A stretch of DNA of 64,000 nucleotides from Oenococcus sp. UCMA 16435 (GCA_004010835.2 CP030868.2:930001-994000); one strand, 5' to 3'; shown: positions 47,032 through 58,001, counted from the stretch's first letter. Numbers and translations: made by a program. Notes: generated by a model not told the origin, from the sequence alone.

Positions 47032-47912
47032 GTGTTCTTAAACAAAACTATTATCAAACGCAGAAAAGAACTAAAGATATCTCAAATCTAATTGTCCAAA
47101 GGTGTCTGTACTCAGGCAACTATCAGTAAACTGGAAAAACAAGGATTAGCTCCCTCCTCCGATATATTAGTGCAGCTTTGCAAGCGGCTTAATCTAACTC
47201 TTAACGACGTTTTCTCTGATTTCAACGATGAAGTTAAAGAAAAAATGCAGAAAAAATAGAACAATCTTTTAAATTGATGGCATCATATCATTTCGATAAG
47301 GCAGGAAAAATAATCAACTCAATTGATGAAAAACAGGCGCAGGAAAAAGATCTGCTCGGTCTGCTTTATTTTCTTAAAGGAAATTTAGCGTTAAATTCGA
47401 AAAAATATTTTGATGAAGTTCAGTTTTTCTTTAACTGGATTTTGGAAAAAGAAAGCAAGCAGGACATCACCTGCCAACGGCTACTGGCTCTTAACGGCCT
47501 AGGAATTATTTACTTTAAAAAAGACAAATTACGACTGGCTGATTATTATTTTGATCAAATCAACAGAATCCTGGTCTTAGATAAAAAAACAATAAACGAC
47601 AAAAGAGCGGCTCACTTACTGGCCAATCTGGCTAATTTTTATTCTTCAAACCAAGATTATTCAAAGAGTCTACAAGCAATCAAAAGAGCCCTAGAAATAG
47701 TTAAAAGTAGTAAAGATTTCTCTTACACTGAACAGTTGCTTTATCTAAAAGCCTATGATCTCTTTCAAATTGATAAGCAATCAAGGGAAATCGAAAAAAT
47801 TCTAAGACAGGCACAGGCTTTTGCCCAGTTTAATGAAAATAAAGTCGTCGAAGAATACATCGATTACTATTTCCAAAAAAACATTTTTAAAGCAAAAAAA
47901 GACATCGGATAA
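47032..47912 (+). pseudogene. RRNPP/Rgg-like regulator, inactivated by a stop and a frameshift
   Basis: GTG at 47032 after AGGAG opens an XRE helix-turn-helix (IIKRRKELKISQI, then LSKGVCTQATISKLEKQG). An in-frame TAA at 47089-47091 interrupts it, probably from GAA. After about 70 codons the frame changes in an A6 run (47240-47245), where one more A would join the helix-turn-helix to a 212-residue TPR-rich region (to 47912) with SFKLMASYHFDKAG, LLGLLYFLKGNLAL and HLLANLANFYSS. Complete, it would be a ~293-residue peptide-sensing regulator. Two lesions make it nonfunctional as sequenced. Confidence 0.82.
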
Positions 47913-48369
47913 AAATCATATGAAACCAATCCCTTTTATTTGTTTATTGGTAGCTTAATCAACAAGACTGCACAGGGAATATAACAGTAAGACTTTACTT
48001 AAAGAATTAAAGATGAATAGAAGTATCAAAAGCAAAATTTGAATCAAGTTCCCGCAAAAACCGCTCCTATCTAGATATAAATGCTTAAGTTCCTTTGATT
48101 CTTGAATACGAGTTTAATAAAGAAAAAACAGACGATTAGCACTTATATACAAGAGTCCCATGATTTTTAATTAATTATCAATTCTTTTTAATTATTATAT
48201 ATATTATATTTACTTAAATAATAATTATAATTATTAACTTTTTGTAATACTAATTTTTATTTATCCAGTTATAATTTTGGAATAAATAAATTGATGTAAT
48301 AAATGACCTGTAATTCAAAGGATTCAAAAAATAGTATGTAAATTTCCTCACATAGGTTATTCTAAAATT
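47913..48369. other. 457-base gene-free AT-rich stretch
   Basis: I see no gene. It holds a very AT-rich patch (about 48170-48250) with short inverted repeats; no pheromone-like peptide gene with a ribosome site was found on either strand. Confidence 0.5.
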
Positions 48370-49245
48370 ATGGTAGATAAAGATTCAAAAATTATCGGTT
48401 CGACTTTTAAAAATTTAAGAAAAGAGAATAGATACAAAGGGCCGGATCTAGTTAAAGGAATCATGTCTGTTTCCTCTCTCACCAAATTTGAAGCAGGCAA
48501 ACTCAATCTATCTTTCATTAAAATCGTCCAACTCCTTGATAGGATGCATGTTAGCGTTGACGAATTTATTCAGCTGGCAAAGCCGGGATTATGCCAGGAA
48601 TATCAAATTTTTGTCAAACGTATATACGCTGCTTATTATCATAAAGATTTGCGAACATTGAATAGCATTCTGCTTGATGAACAACAGAAATATAAAAAGT
48701 CCAAAAATATTTTTCATTTACTTTTGCAGGCAACAGCGGCTTCTTTAATAAAGGAATTAAATCCATCTTTTGAGGTCGAACCAAGTATCAGAGATGGATT
48801 GTGCGACTATCTGATGGTAATTGAAAATTGGGGCAATTTTCAGATCGGCGTCTTCAGCAATTGTTTGGCGCTGCTGAACCCTCGACTTATTTATTCAATT
48901 ACAAAAGAAATATCCTTTAAAATCAGTAAGCTGGGAAACATTCATAACAACAAACGATATGCTTTATTCGCGATTGTCAAGGCAATAGAAGTTCTAACCG
49001 ACCACGGCGAAATAAATTGTGCCCGTGGACTAATTACTTTTCTTGATAACATCAAAATTAGTGAAATACAACAATTGACGCGTTTTAAACTGGCATTTTT
49101 TAAAAATATTCTATTCGACGATCAGCAAAAAGCAATCCAGGACAATAACGTTTTAATTGAAGCCTTAAGAATTACCGGATCCAACCGACTAGCCTCTTCT
49201 TTCGAGGAATATCAAGAAAATTATTTCAATTCGCATAAATCCTAA
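48370..49245 (+). CDS. Rgg/RRNPP-like XRE-family transcriptional regulator
   Basis: 291 residues. N-terminal helix-turn-helix (GSTFKNLRKENRYKGPDLVKGIMSVSSLTKFEAGKLNLSFIKIVQLLDRMHVSVDEF, about residues 10-66) followed by a ~220-residue all-helical region like the peptide-binding part of Rgg/MutR proteins. Such regulators respond to secreted short peptides and control bacteriocin genes. It is intact, unlike the regulator just upstream. No cognate peptide gene is recognised nearby. Confidence 0.85.
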   Translation: MVDKDSKIIGSTFKNLRKENRYKGPDLVKGIMSVSSLTKFEAGKLNLSFIKIVQLLDRMHVSVDEFIQLAKPGLCQEYQIFVKRIYAAYYHKDLRTLNSILLDEQQKYKKSKNIFHLLLQATAASLIKELNPSFEVEPSIRDGLCDYLMVIENWGNFQIGVFSNCLALLNPRLIYSITKEISFKISKLGNIHNNKRYALFAIVKAIEVLTDHGEINCARGLITFLDNIKISEIQQLTRFKLAFFKNILFDDQQKAIQDNNVLIEALRITGSNRLASSFEEYQENYFNSHKS

Positions 49246-49540
49246 TTCACAAAGGCAATAAATTGATTGCTTTTTACTATCAAAAAACCGGCTTAAAGAG
49301 ACTTTTTAGTAATATCTGACGATTTTTAATTGCAGAGGAAAAATAGTTATTAAATAAAGAGCAAGGTATTTTGTTTAACGAGCAGTGCCTTAAGTTCGCC
49401 TGTTGGAACTGATATTTTAGCCATTTTTAATAAACAAAATTCGAAGGATATTATTATTAATTTTTAAAAAATAAAGATATGTTGAAATAAGCAGAGCTTA
49501 TGCCTATTGAAATGCAAGATAAAAAGGAATTAATTATTTA

Positions 49541-51764
49541 ATGAAAAATGTTTTAACAAAATTAACCAGTAGGTCTTTGATACATTTTATGGTCGCTATC
49601 CAGGCTCTCACGATACTGATGATGACGATCTTTTTTTTAGGCAATCGTTATTCAGCAGATTGGCAAAATTACTCTTTTGATCGTAATTCTAATAAAATTT
49701 ACCTATCGAATCTAAGCGAAAGCAAGCAAGATAAAATTAAAAAATATATTTTAGATAATGCGGTTAGGGATCATGTCTTTTTAATTAAATCACAAACTAC
49801 TTTATCTAATGATGGTTCAGCCTCTGAAAAAATAATTGGTTTTTATGGTGATCCAAATAAAAAAGATTTATCGATGAGTTATTTAGGAACCAAAGTAATT
49901 GATCAAAAATCAATTCGTAAGTTACTCAACAGCAATAATCCTAATGCTACGTTGGGTATTGAGCAGGGTTCGATTAATTCTGTCGGCAGTATTCCCTCCT
50001 TCAATAATGCTGATAAAATTGTTGTTAAAAAATTAGAATCATTGATCGATAAAAGTGATGGAGTACAGGGTACTTATCAGATTGTCGGCAGCCACAAACA
50101 AAGAAAAAAATTTATAACAGGCCTTGTCAAAGCCAGTGGAAAAACATACGACGAACTTCTAGCGGAAAAATTTGGTTCTTTCGAATATGATAGCTTGTAT
50201 TTTACCGTTGCTGCAGTCGTTCTAGCTTTAACGAGTTTTCTTATCTTTGTATCCCTGTCTTCTCTGATAGTTAAATCAATTGATAAATTAGGGAAAACAA
50301 TGTTATTGGGTTGGTCGAAACTTGATTTCTTTAAAGCATTGTTAATACCTTTTTTTAACGCCTCGATTTTAATGATTCCTTTGTTGGCTTTGGTTGGTTT
50401 TTGGATTTCAGGGTGGCCAAGTTTTTCAATCCCTTTAATTAGCTATCTATTTTTGGCAGGTGTATGCAATACATTATTATTATTTATAATCTTTCTTTTT
50501 GCCAGTTTAACGATATTTATCATCAAACCACTTGATGCTATTCACGAAAGGATTCCAAAAAAATTTCTTTACTTTTTATCCGGCACATTTTATTTAATTT
50601 TCAGCGTCTTGCTTGTTTATGGAGGCTGGTCGTTCGATGGTCCGCTTAACGAGCTCTCATATAACGCTCGTCTCTCACTTCACTGGCAAAGCGTTTCTAA
50701 AATGCAGGTTTTAAATGATGTTTCTGTCGGTCAGGACAGTCAGTCTTTTACTGGCCAGTCAAATCAACTGGACCAGAGCTTTTATGACTGGTATAAATCA
50801 ATTGCCAATAAAAAAAGGTGTTTATCTAATCAATAGTGATTACTATAGTAAAAAAATAATTAATGAAAACAATGCCAACTTTCCAAAAACACAGATCAGT
50901 AACTAACCTTTTTGGAAGATGACTTTTTCACCCAACTATTTGAGCAAAATTGGAATCAAAGTTACCAAAGAACAATTGTCTTTGGCCAAAAAGGGATATC
51001 GTTTATATTTATTGCCCGATACACTCAGCAAAAATGATCTTAAACAAAAAGAGCACTGGATTAAAGCCAACGATACCAGCGGTATTCAAAGTGACGATGT
51101 TAAAACCATCTTCAACCAAAAGAAACAGTTTTTGTTTGCTCTCTATCACCCTGAAAAAAAGATCTTTACCTGGAGTACCCAGGAAAGCTCCAAAAGAACT
51201 TCGACTACAACGACACCGATTATCTATGTAACGACTCCCGAGAACGTGAGCTATGTGCAAGCCGGCAGTCTTCGAGCTGCTGGTCTTGAAGGCTATATAA
51301 AGTTTGAAAACCACGTAACCATGAAGAAATTTACCAGCAACAAATTGTTCAATAAGTTTAATTTATCCGATAATCAACCAAAGTTTCTTTCCGTTAAAAA
51401 CTATGTTGACGGACTGGAGAAAGATATTTGGAAAACAATCAGGTGGTTCGGAACTGCTTCTGTCTTTTTGATGATTGTTTTGATATTAAATCTTTTGAGT
51501 TTGGCAACGATCTTCAGAATCTCTAACGAAGAGCGAATATCGATTAAGAAATTTCTTGGGTACTCATACTTTCAATTGTATTGTTGGCCAATTGCCTTTA
51601 TTTCGACAATCTTTGTCTGTCAATTGATTGCTTCGATTCTAATCAGATCAAAACTGGCGATAGCCGAAGTTATCCTGTTGTTCTTAATTCAAATGCTGAT
51701 CTTCTGGAAATACATGTCGAAAAACGAATTTAAACAAATACTGGAACTATTTAAAGGAGAATAA
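49541..51764 (+). pseudogene. DUF1430/lactococcin-972-type ABC permease, frameshift and in-frame stop
   Basis: The first 431-residue piece (49541-50836) ends shortly after an A7 run (50810-50816); with six A the frame continues as GVYLINSDYYSKKI and reaches an in-frame TAA at 50904-50906, beyond which the same frame runs to 51764 (MTFSPNYLSKIGIKVTKEQ...). The complete protein would have about 740 codons, matching the intact paralogue at 44116, including the SPxYL motif. Two lesions argue against reversible switching here. The downstream ATPase gene starts six bases later and is intact. Confidence 0.85.
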
Positions 51765-51770
51765 GAGATC

Positions 51771-52415
51771 ATGGAAAGTTTCGTTGATTTACAACATGTC
51801 AAAAAAAGCTACGCTTCGAGAGCGATCATTAAAGATCTGTCTTTTCAGGTTTTTGAAAAAGAATTCATCTCAATCATCGGTCCTTCCGGATGCGGAAAAT
51901 CGACCCTTTTGAATATGATCGGTCTATTAGAAACAGTCGACGGCGGCTCGATTATCCTTCAACAAAAAAAGCTGCCAAAAATTAACAGCCGGAAAGCAAC
52001 TTTAATCCGTCGCAATACAATCAACTATCTCTTTCAAAGTTTTGCTTTGATTAACGATATTTCAGTAAAATCCAACCTGATGCTTTCAATGCGCTTTAGC
52101 ACTTTATCTACTAAAGAGAAAGTTGAGCGGATCGAAGACGTTTTAACTAAAATCGATTTGGCCGAACTGGCTGAAACGACCGTTAACAGCCTTTCGGGAG
52201 GCGAACAGCAGCGGGTAGCTTTAGCCAGGGCCATCTTAAAACCCGGCCAATTGATTTTAGCCGATGAACCAACCGGAGCCTTGGATAATCGACATGCCAA
52301 TGATGCCTTTAATTTGATTAAGAAACTTAGAGACGATTACAACAAGACAGTTATTATGGTGACCCACAACTTGGATCTGGCCAAAAAAAGCGACCGGGTC
52401 ATCGAACTTGGGTAA
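51771..52415 (+). CDS. ABC transporter ATPase, lactococcin-972 export/immunity type
   Basis: 214 residues. Walker A GPSGCGKSTLL, signature LSGGEQQRVALARAIL, Walker B LILADEPTGALDNRHA, switch MVTHNLD. Partner of the broken permease directly upstream. Followed by a strong terminator. Confidence 0.93.
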   Translation: MESFVDLQHVKKSYASRAIIKDLSFQVFEKEFISIIGPSGCGKSTLLNMIGLLETVDGGSIILQQKKLPKINSRKATLIRRNTINYLFQSFALINDISVKSNLMLSMRFSTLSTKEKVERIEDVLTKIDLAELAETTVNSLSGGEQQRVALARAILKPGQLILADEPTGALDNRHANDAFNLIKKLRDDYNKTVIMVTHNLDLAKKSDRVIELG

Positions 52416-52468
52416 TTAACCTGAGATGATTTAAACAACAATATTAACAAATAATTTATTAAAGACAA

Positions 52469-52499
52469 ACAGATTATTTTGAAAATAATCTGTTTTTTT
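52469..52499 (+). terminator. Rho-independent terminator after the ATPase
   Basis: Perfect 12-bp inverted repeat ACAGATTATTTT / AAAATAATCTGT (52469-52480, 52482-52493) followed by T7. Confidence 0.88.
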
Positions 52500-52502
52500 G
52501 GC

Positions 52503-52529
52503 TACTGTACTACATGTTGTAGTACAGTA
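52503..52529. promoter_or_regulatory. Perfect 27-bp palindromic operator-like site
   Basis: TACTGTACTACA-TGT-TGTAGTACAGTA, two perfect 12-bp arms, between the terminator and the cassette starting at 52571. Not followed by a T-run, so more likely a repressor site (GntR, BlaI/CopY or similar) than a terminator. No matching regulator gene lies next to it. Confidence 0.7.
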
Positions 52530-52570
52530 ATCATAAATAGTGAAAATTTAAATCGGGAGGACGGATCGCT

Positions 52571-54719
52571 ATGAAGAGAGTCACATCGGCATGTTTATTG
52601 ATTGCGTTGATTTTTGCCAGTTTTCTGGTGATTAATGTCTATGAAACCAAAGATAATATCCGCGTTAAAAACTTAGGAAAGACGGATCATTCCTTTCAGT
52701 TTTATATTACCAATACAAACAAATCGGCCAGTTCCGAGTTAACTTTCTTTAAACAGCTGGCTAACAAGGAACATATTTCAATCTTTCGGACTGACACCCA
52801 AGGAAAAAAGCTAACATTGTCGTCAAATCAGTCGTCTTCAATAAAGGCAGTTTCCCTTTTAAACAGTTCAATTTAAAGCAAAGCAATTTGTTTAAACACA
52901 GTCAAAATACCTATGCCAGTTCTAAAACTCTCAGTGGAAATCAGATTGGTTCGATTCCAGTCTTTTGGAAACAAAATAAAGTTCTCCTCCAAACAATGGA
53001 TCATTACTATCGCCACGGCGATAAAACAATAAATGGGACCTATACTATTTCATCAACTAAGCAGCTCAATAAAAAGGTTATTGTCAATCAGTTAAGCCGA
53101 TTTTTTTCCGTTAGTCCAAAGAATCTTTTAACATCCAAATACAATAGTATCACTGGATTTATAAATATATATTTAATGCTGTTTGCCCTAATTATTGTGA
53201 TGTTTTTTCTGGTCTTGGCAATTGTAATCGTCTATGCTCCATTGGCACAAGTAAAAGAAATCGGTATTAAAAAATTAAACGGCATTAGTAATAGTTTAAT
53301 TTTCTGGGATTTCATCAAAACAAATACATATTTGATTGTCATTACCAGCTTTATTATTGATTCTGGCGTTTGTTTTTACTTTAACTATCGACCAGCCGGA
53401 TTTATTTTAATTTTAGTTTTGTTTCAATTAGCCATTCTAGCTCTGTTTCTGGCTTTAAACAGTTTTGCCTACTTAATAATTAAGCGAGTCACAATCAGCA
53501 AAATGTTAAAGAATTTTCTTAATTTCAAGCTTGGCAATGTCCTCTGTTTAATCATGAAAGCTTTTATGACCTTGTTAGTTACTGGACTAATAATTTTGCT
53601 TTCGGATAATATTCAGGCATTAATCAAGCAGAACCAATTAAATAATAATTGGCAAAAATACGGTAACGTTCTAACATTGAACCAGTTTCGAGAATCAAAT
53701 CAAGAAAGTCAAGATTACCTGCTGGGAGGTCACAAAACCGCCGACAAAATTTTTTCATTATTTACCAGGCTGGAAAAATCAACCAAGGCAATGTATATAA
53801 ATGGTGAAGTTATTAATCCAATCAAAAATCTGATAACTCAAAAGGGTTATTCTTCAATTTATAAATCTAAACAAACTTTCCAAGTTATGACCGTTAATGA
53901 AAATTATTTAAAATATACCCATAATAAAAAATTAATACTAGCAAGAAATAAAAATAATGTTCGCCAATTTCTCGTACCAAGTTCTTATAAAAAACAAAGT
54001 AAAAAGATTAAATATCTTTGCCAAAATTTGATTTTTAATGATCTAACTACCAAAGAACAAAAAATATCAAAATCACCGATATCCCAGTACAAATAAATTA
54101 CTATAATGCCTCTAAGCTTTCTGTGTTCACTTATAACAGTGATAATGAAAACAATTTCACCAAAGCGATCTTTCAGGTTTTCAATGATAGTAATGTCACT
54201 TTTTATGAAAAAACTCTGCTATCCGACAATGGGGTCGGTAATCCCATCAAGATAAAAAATACAGCAAGCAACCGGAAGAAAATCAAAGCCATTAGTAATT
54301 TAGAATCTTTTGTCACCATGGAACCACAATTTGTCACAGACAACTCGCTTCTAGCTGACAATGCTTCAACCGATCAAGAATCAATTACAAGTTTAATGGA
54401 AGTGGCCATCGCCGTCTTTTTCTTAAGCTTGATATCTTCGGTATTTCTTTTGGCCTGCATCATTAGAAGCAGAGCCAACGAGCTGGCCGTTGATCGCTTG
54501 TTAGGAGTTAAGTTAATCGATCGTTACAGAACTGAAATCACGATTTTAATCGGCTTATATATAATTCAGTTGATTGCAATAATAGTATTTGGACATTCGA
54601 TGCTGGTAATTCCTTTCGTCCTTTTGTTGATAGCAATCGACGCTACCCTATCAGCTGTCTTTATTCTCATCCAGGAAAAACAAAATTTAGCCTCGGCATT
54701 AAAAGGAGAACAATCATGA
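52571..54719 (+). pseudogene. DUF1430/lactococcin-972-type ABC permease broken by two A-run deletions
   Basis: Three pieces in three frames: 52571-52876 (signal/anchor MKRVTSACLLIALIFASF and on), 52888-54096 and 54123-54719. Reading through shows the first switch at an A6 run (52804-52809), where seven A give ...KKANIVVKSVVFNKGSF; the second is at another A6 run (54059-54064), where seven A give ...KNIKITDIPVQINYYNASKLSVF. Restored, it is about 716 residues with the family topology. Ribosome site GGGAGGA before the ATG. The ATPase overlaps the end by four bases. Confidence 0.85.
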
Positions 54720-55360
54720 CCGAAACAATAATTAAGATTAATCATTTAAATAAAGCTTTTGGCAGAAAGGTCGTTTTTCATAACTTGAATTTGGAGATTA
54801 AGGCCGGAGAACTATTAGCTGTTATTGGCCCCAGTGGCTCGGGTAAATCGACTTTGTTAAACATTCTCGGTTTGATTGATAATTTTGATAGCGGCAACTA
54901 TCAATTCTTTGGTAAAAAAAATATTAAAGCCAACAGTGTTGTCGCTTCTAAAATGATCCGGAACAAGATTAACTATTTGTTTCAAAATTTTGCTTTGATT
55001 GAAACTGACACGATTGCAGAAAATCTATTGATTGCACTTAAATACTATAAAGGTAATAAGCAAAAGAAAATGGCTTTGATTACAGAATCTTTGGATAAAG
55101 TCGGTTTAAAGGGCTACGAAAAAAACAAAATTTTTGAACTATCCGGCGGTGAACAACAACGAATTGCTATTGCCAGGGCTTTAATCAAATCAGGTGAAAT
55201 CGTCCTGGCCGATGAACCAACCGGTTCTTTGGATCATAACAATCGCGATGAAGTCTTAAAACTTCTAATTGAGATGAACAAACAGGGCAAGACTGTTGTC
55301 GTCGTGACCCACGATCCCGAAGTTGCAAAACAATGCTCGAGAATTGTTCAAATCAATTAA
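54716..55360 (+). CDS. ABC transporter ATPase, lactococcin-972 export/immunity type
   Basis: 214 residues. Walker A GPSGSGKSTLL, signature LSGGEQQRIAIARALIK, Walker B IVLADEPTGSLDHNN, switch VVTHDPE. Overlaps the broken permease gene by ATGA, as expected for coupled translation of the pair. Confidence 0.93.
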   Translation: MTETIIKINHLNKAFGRKVVFHNLNLEIKAGELLAVIGPSGSGKSTLLNILGLIDNFDSGNYQFFGKKNIKANSVVASKMIRNKINYLFQNFALIETDTIAENLLIALKYYKGNKQKKMALITESLDKVGLKGYEKNKIFELSGGEQQRIAIARALIKSGEIVLADEPTGSLDHNNRDEVLKLLIEMNKQGKTVVVVTHDPEVAKQCSRIVQIN

Positions 55361-55505
55361 ATAATTTGAGTTGAAACAAGTCTATTTTTATTTATGTGGT
55401 TGCTAAATAATATTTTCACTCAATTATTTATCCAGTTTCTAAAAGTCGAAGATAAGTATCCATAAAAACGCATTTAAGCGGATGCATTAAAATAGATAAT
55501 TAATA

Positions 55506-56321
55506 ATGAATAAAAATTATGTCAAAACTTCTCGCGGCGTCTTTACTTGTTTTTCCAGTGAAGAAATTAAACAAAATAAACCAACGCTTGTTTTCTTCGC
55601 CGCCATGGGCATTAATAGTGCTTATTTAGACTTTTACAATTTATTTACTTTCTTAGATGAAAGTAAATATAATCTGATCAGTGTCGATATGCTCGGGTCT
55701 GGTTTTAGTAGTGATCCTGTCTACCATCAGCGTACATTGGAGAATTATTCAAAGGAAGTTTCGGAACTACTAGCTAAAGTAGGCGGTTCTAAACTATTTA
55801 TCGTATCGCATAGCTTTAGCGCAGTTTACCTGCTCAATATTCTTCATCAAAAACAAAAAGACTTTCAAGTATCGGGCTTGATTGGAATTGATCCAACTGC
55901 TCCAAAAATAATGTTGCACGACACAGATCAACTGAACAGTGGTCTCAACGAGGCCAAACAAAGCCAAAGTTCCGGCCAAGGAATGGACGCAGATATTAAT
56001 CCATGGCTCCCCGGTTCCTTAGTTAAGCAGGCTAAAAAGATCTATCAAAAAAAATCAGGTAATCTCTTTGAAATCGATGAATTAAAAGAAGCCATTAAAA
56101 CACTGAAAAAAACTCAGGGCATGAAAATTGGAACTGAGTTACCAACATTGTCAATTATATCAGCTCTCAATTATCCCGATTATACTAAATGGGGTAATCC
56201 ATATTTCAATGAAAACAATGCTTCAATTCAGCTTGTTTTAAATGGTCACCATTTCTTGCAGTGGCTCCATCCACAATTAATTGCCAGTTTTATCAGCCTT
56301 TTTGTCGATAATTTAATTTGA
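55506..56321 (+). CDS. Alpha/beta hydrolase
   Basis: 271 residues. VFFAAMGINSAYLDF replaces the usual HG oxyanion motif; VSHSFSAVYL holds the nucleophile Ser in SxSxS form; GIDPTAP follows; a terminal His appears in NGHHFLQWLHP. The atypical nucleophile elbow leaves catalysis uncertain. No clear ribosome site before the ATG. Function unknown. Confidence 0.8.
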   Translation: MNKNYVKTSRGVFTCFSSEEIKQNKPTLVFFAAMGINSAYLDFYNLFTFLDESKYNLISVDMLGSGFSSDPVYHQRTLENYSKEVSELLAKVGGSKLFIVSHSFSAVYLLNILHQKQKDFQVSGLIGIDPTAPKIMLHDTDQLNSGLNEAKQSQSSGQGMDADINPWLPGSLVKQAKKIYQKKSGNLFEIDELKEAIKTLKKTQGMKIGTELPTLSIISALNYPDYTKWGNPYFNENNASIQLVLNGHHFLQWLHPQLIASFISLFVDNLI

Positions 56322-56343
56322 TATTAGTAGTATTGCCCAACAA

Positions 56344-56372
56344 AAAAGACCTGTCTTTTAAACAGGCCTTTT
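56344..56372 (+). terminator. Terminator after the hydrolase
   Basis: AAAAGACCTGT / ACAGGCCTTTT stem with one mismatch and an A/T-rich 7-base loop. Confidence 0.75.
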
Positions 56373-56574
56373 CCATAATTAGTTTTTGAAAAAAGTGCAG
56401 CCTTTAAGAACTGCAGTTAAAGTCTAACAAAAAATAAAGGAATTCTGCCAATTGATTAACTTCGATTTCTTTAATATAAAGCACATATAGTTTATAAATT
56501 TCAAACTCTTTTTCCTTGATATAATGATTTTTAGAGAAGCTCATAATTTAGTCTTATCAACCAAGGAGAGTTTT

Positions 56575-57144
56575 ATGCGGATCACGATCATCTATTCCTA
56601 TCCAAATAATAAGGGTTTCAATACCAGTATTCTTAAACAAGTTAAGGACAATTTGTCCACAAAGCATCAGGTAACAATCATCGACCTATACGCTGAAGGA
56701 TTTGATCCGGTACTGCATTTTGATCATATACACCAAAGACGTTTTCTAAAAGATGATCCTAGTCTAGAAAATTATCGTAAACAAATTAATGATAGCAATC
56801 TGCTAATATTTATCTTTCCAATTTGGTGGTCGGGAATGCCGGCTATTTTAAAAGGATTTATCGATCGAACGTTTGCTAAGGGCTACGCTTATTCATATAA
56901 GGGTCTGCTTCCTATCGGACATTTAAAGGGCAAAAAGGCTTGGATAATTACGACGAACGATACTCCTTTTCTATATGTTCATTTAGTTCAAAAAGATTAT
57001 GGAAAAATTCTCAGCAGGCAAGTACTGAAGATGTGCGGTATTAAAACAATCAAGCGATCTACCGCTTACTATTTACGTGCTTCTTCATTAAAGAAACGTC
57101 AATCCTTTCTTCGTAAAATTGGACTTTATAGCCAACGAATATAA
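56575..57144 (+). CDS. NAD(P)H dehydrogenase (quinone)-like flavodoxin-fold protein
   Basis: 189 residues from the ATG at 56575 after AAGGAGAGTTTT; a longer frame to 56524 runs across the promoter (TGATATAAT extended -10 near 56514). Start ITIIYSYPNNKGFNTSILKQV, and FIFPIWWSGMPAILKGFIDRTFAKGYAYSY, are diagnostic of the MdaB/YabF group of FMN/FAD reductases. Two-electron quinone reduction in the cytosol; possible role in redox stress. Confidence 0.92.
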   Translation: MRITIIYSYPNNKGFNTSILKQVKDNLSTKHQVTIIDLYAEGFDPVLHFDHIHQRRFLKDDPSLENYRKQINDSNLLIFIFPIWWSGMPAILKGFIDRTFAKGYAYSYKGLLPIGHLKGKKAWIITTNDTPFLYVHLVQKDYGKILSRQVLKMCGIKTIKRSTAYYLRASSLKKRQSFLRKIGLYSQRI

Positions 57145-57209
57145 AGATAATAATGTAAGTGAAATGAAAAATCTACTTCTACAAAATTATTATTTATTGT
57201 ATTTCTCAT

Positions 57210-58001
57210 TTATGAATTAATTATATTTTTTAATGAATTAGCGGTTGAAATCCAAATTGAGGAAAAAGGATCGATCAAATTAAGATGGTCTGCTTCTGGA
57301 TATGATATCAAACTAACATCGTCTCCCAATTCCAATGCTTTTTGGTAGTAATCAATAGTTAATTCGATTGGAACTTCACGATCAATCTCGCCATGAGCTA
57401 AAATCTGTTTAACATTCAAAGGCAATAAATCGTAAGGTGAAGCTAAATGATATCGCTCAGGTACTTCCTTTGGAGTTCCGCCAATAAAAGAAGAAATAGT
57501 ACCGTTTGTCCCAAGCTTTGCTCCTATTTTCCACATTTCTTCTAGGTTTGCGACTCCCGCCAGACTTACCACGACCTTTATTGGAGTACGTAAAACATTT
57601 CCCAATTCGTCTGCTTTATTTTTAACAATTCGAGATGCCAGCCAAAGAGCTAAATGCCCTCCTGCCGAATGTCCCGCGATAACCACACGGGATAAATCGA
57701 TCGGAAAATCTTCTTTAAGAAAAACCAAATAATTAACCGCATCAATGATATCGTTGAATGTTCCAGGCCAGCCCCCTCCCTTTTCTCCAACACGACGATA
57801 CTCGATATTCCAAGTAGCGTAACCACGTCGAACTAAATCTTCATCAAGCGGCGTCATTTCTTCAAGACCATATTCGGCTCTCCAAAAACCTCCATGAATA
57901 GTAACGACTACTGGACAATTTGCAGCGTTCTTCGGCATCCGAAAAATCCCAAACTGCGATTGACTTTTACCATATGAGAATTTACTTTGAGAAATTGCCA
58001 T
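57210..58001 (-). CDS. Alpha/beta hydrolase, carboxylesterase/formamidase-like
   Basis: 263 residues. VTIHGGFWRAEYG (HGG oxyanion hole), GHSAGGHLALWLA nucleophile Ser, Asp in GEIDREVPIE and His in EADHLNLI. Resembles BD-FAE/kynurenine-formamidase type esterases. Substrate unknown; single gene. Confidence 0.92.
   Translation of the reverse strand: MAISQSKFSYGKSQSQFGIFRMPKNAANCPVVVTIHGGFWRAEYGLEEMTPLDEDLVRRGYATWNIEYRRVGEKGGGWPGTFNDIIDAVNYLVFLKEDFPIDLSRVVIAGHSAGGHLALWLASRIVKNKADELGNVLRTPIKVVVSLAGVANLEEMWKIGAKLGTNGTISSFIGGTPKEVPERYHLASPYDLLPLNVKQILAHGEIDREVPIELTIDYYQKALELGDDVSLISYPEADHLNLIDPFSSIWISTANSLKNIINS

Noticed and set aside
47913..48170. Transposase remnant
   Set aside because: Short open stretches are interrupted by stops and show no recognisable transposase motif or terminal repeats.
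48170..48250. AT-rich patch as a replication origin or attachment site
   Set aside because: No DnaA boxes, iterons or repeats of useful length; AT richness alone is normal for intergenic DNA here.
48262..48363. 33-codon minus-strand frame (GTG near 48345) divergent from the Rgg-like gene, considered as a pheromone gene
   Set aside because: No ribosome site spaced for the GTG, mixed polar/aromatic composition instead of a Lys-start hydrophobic peptide, and no box upstream.
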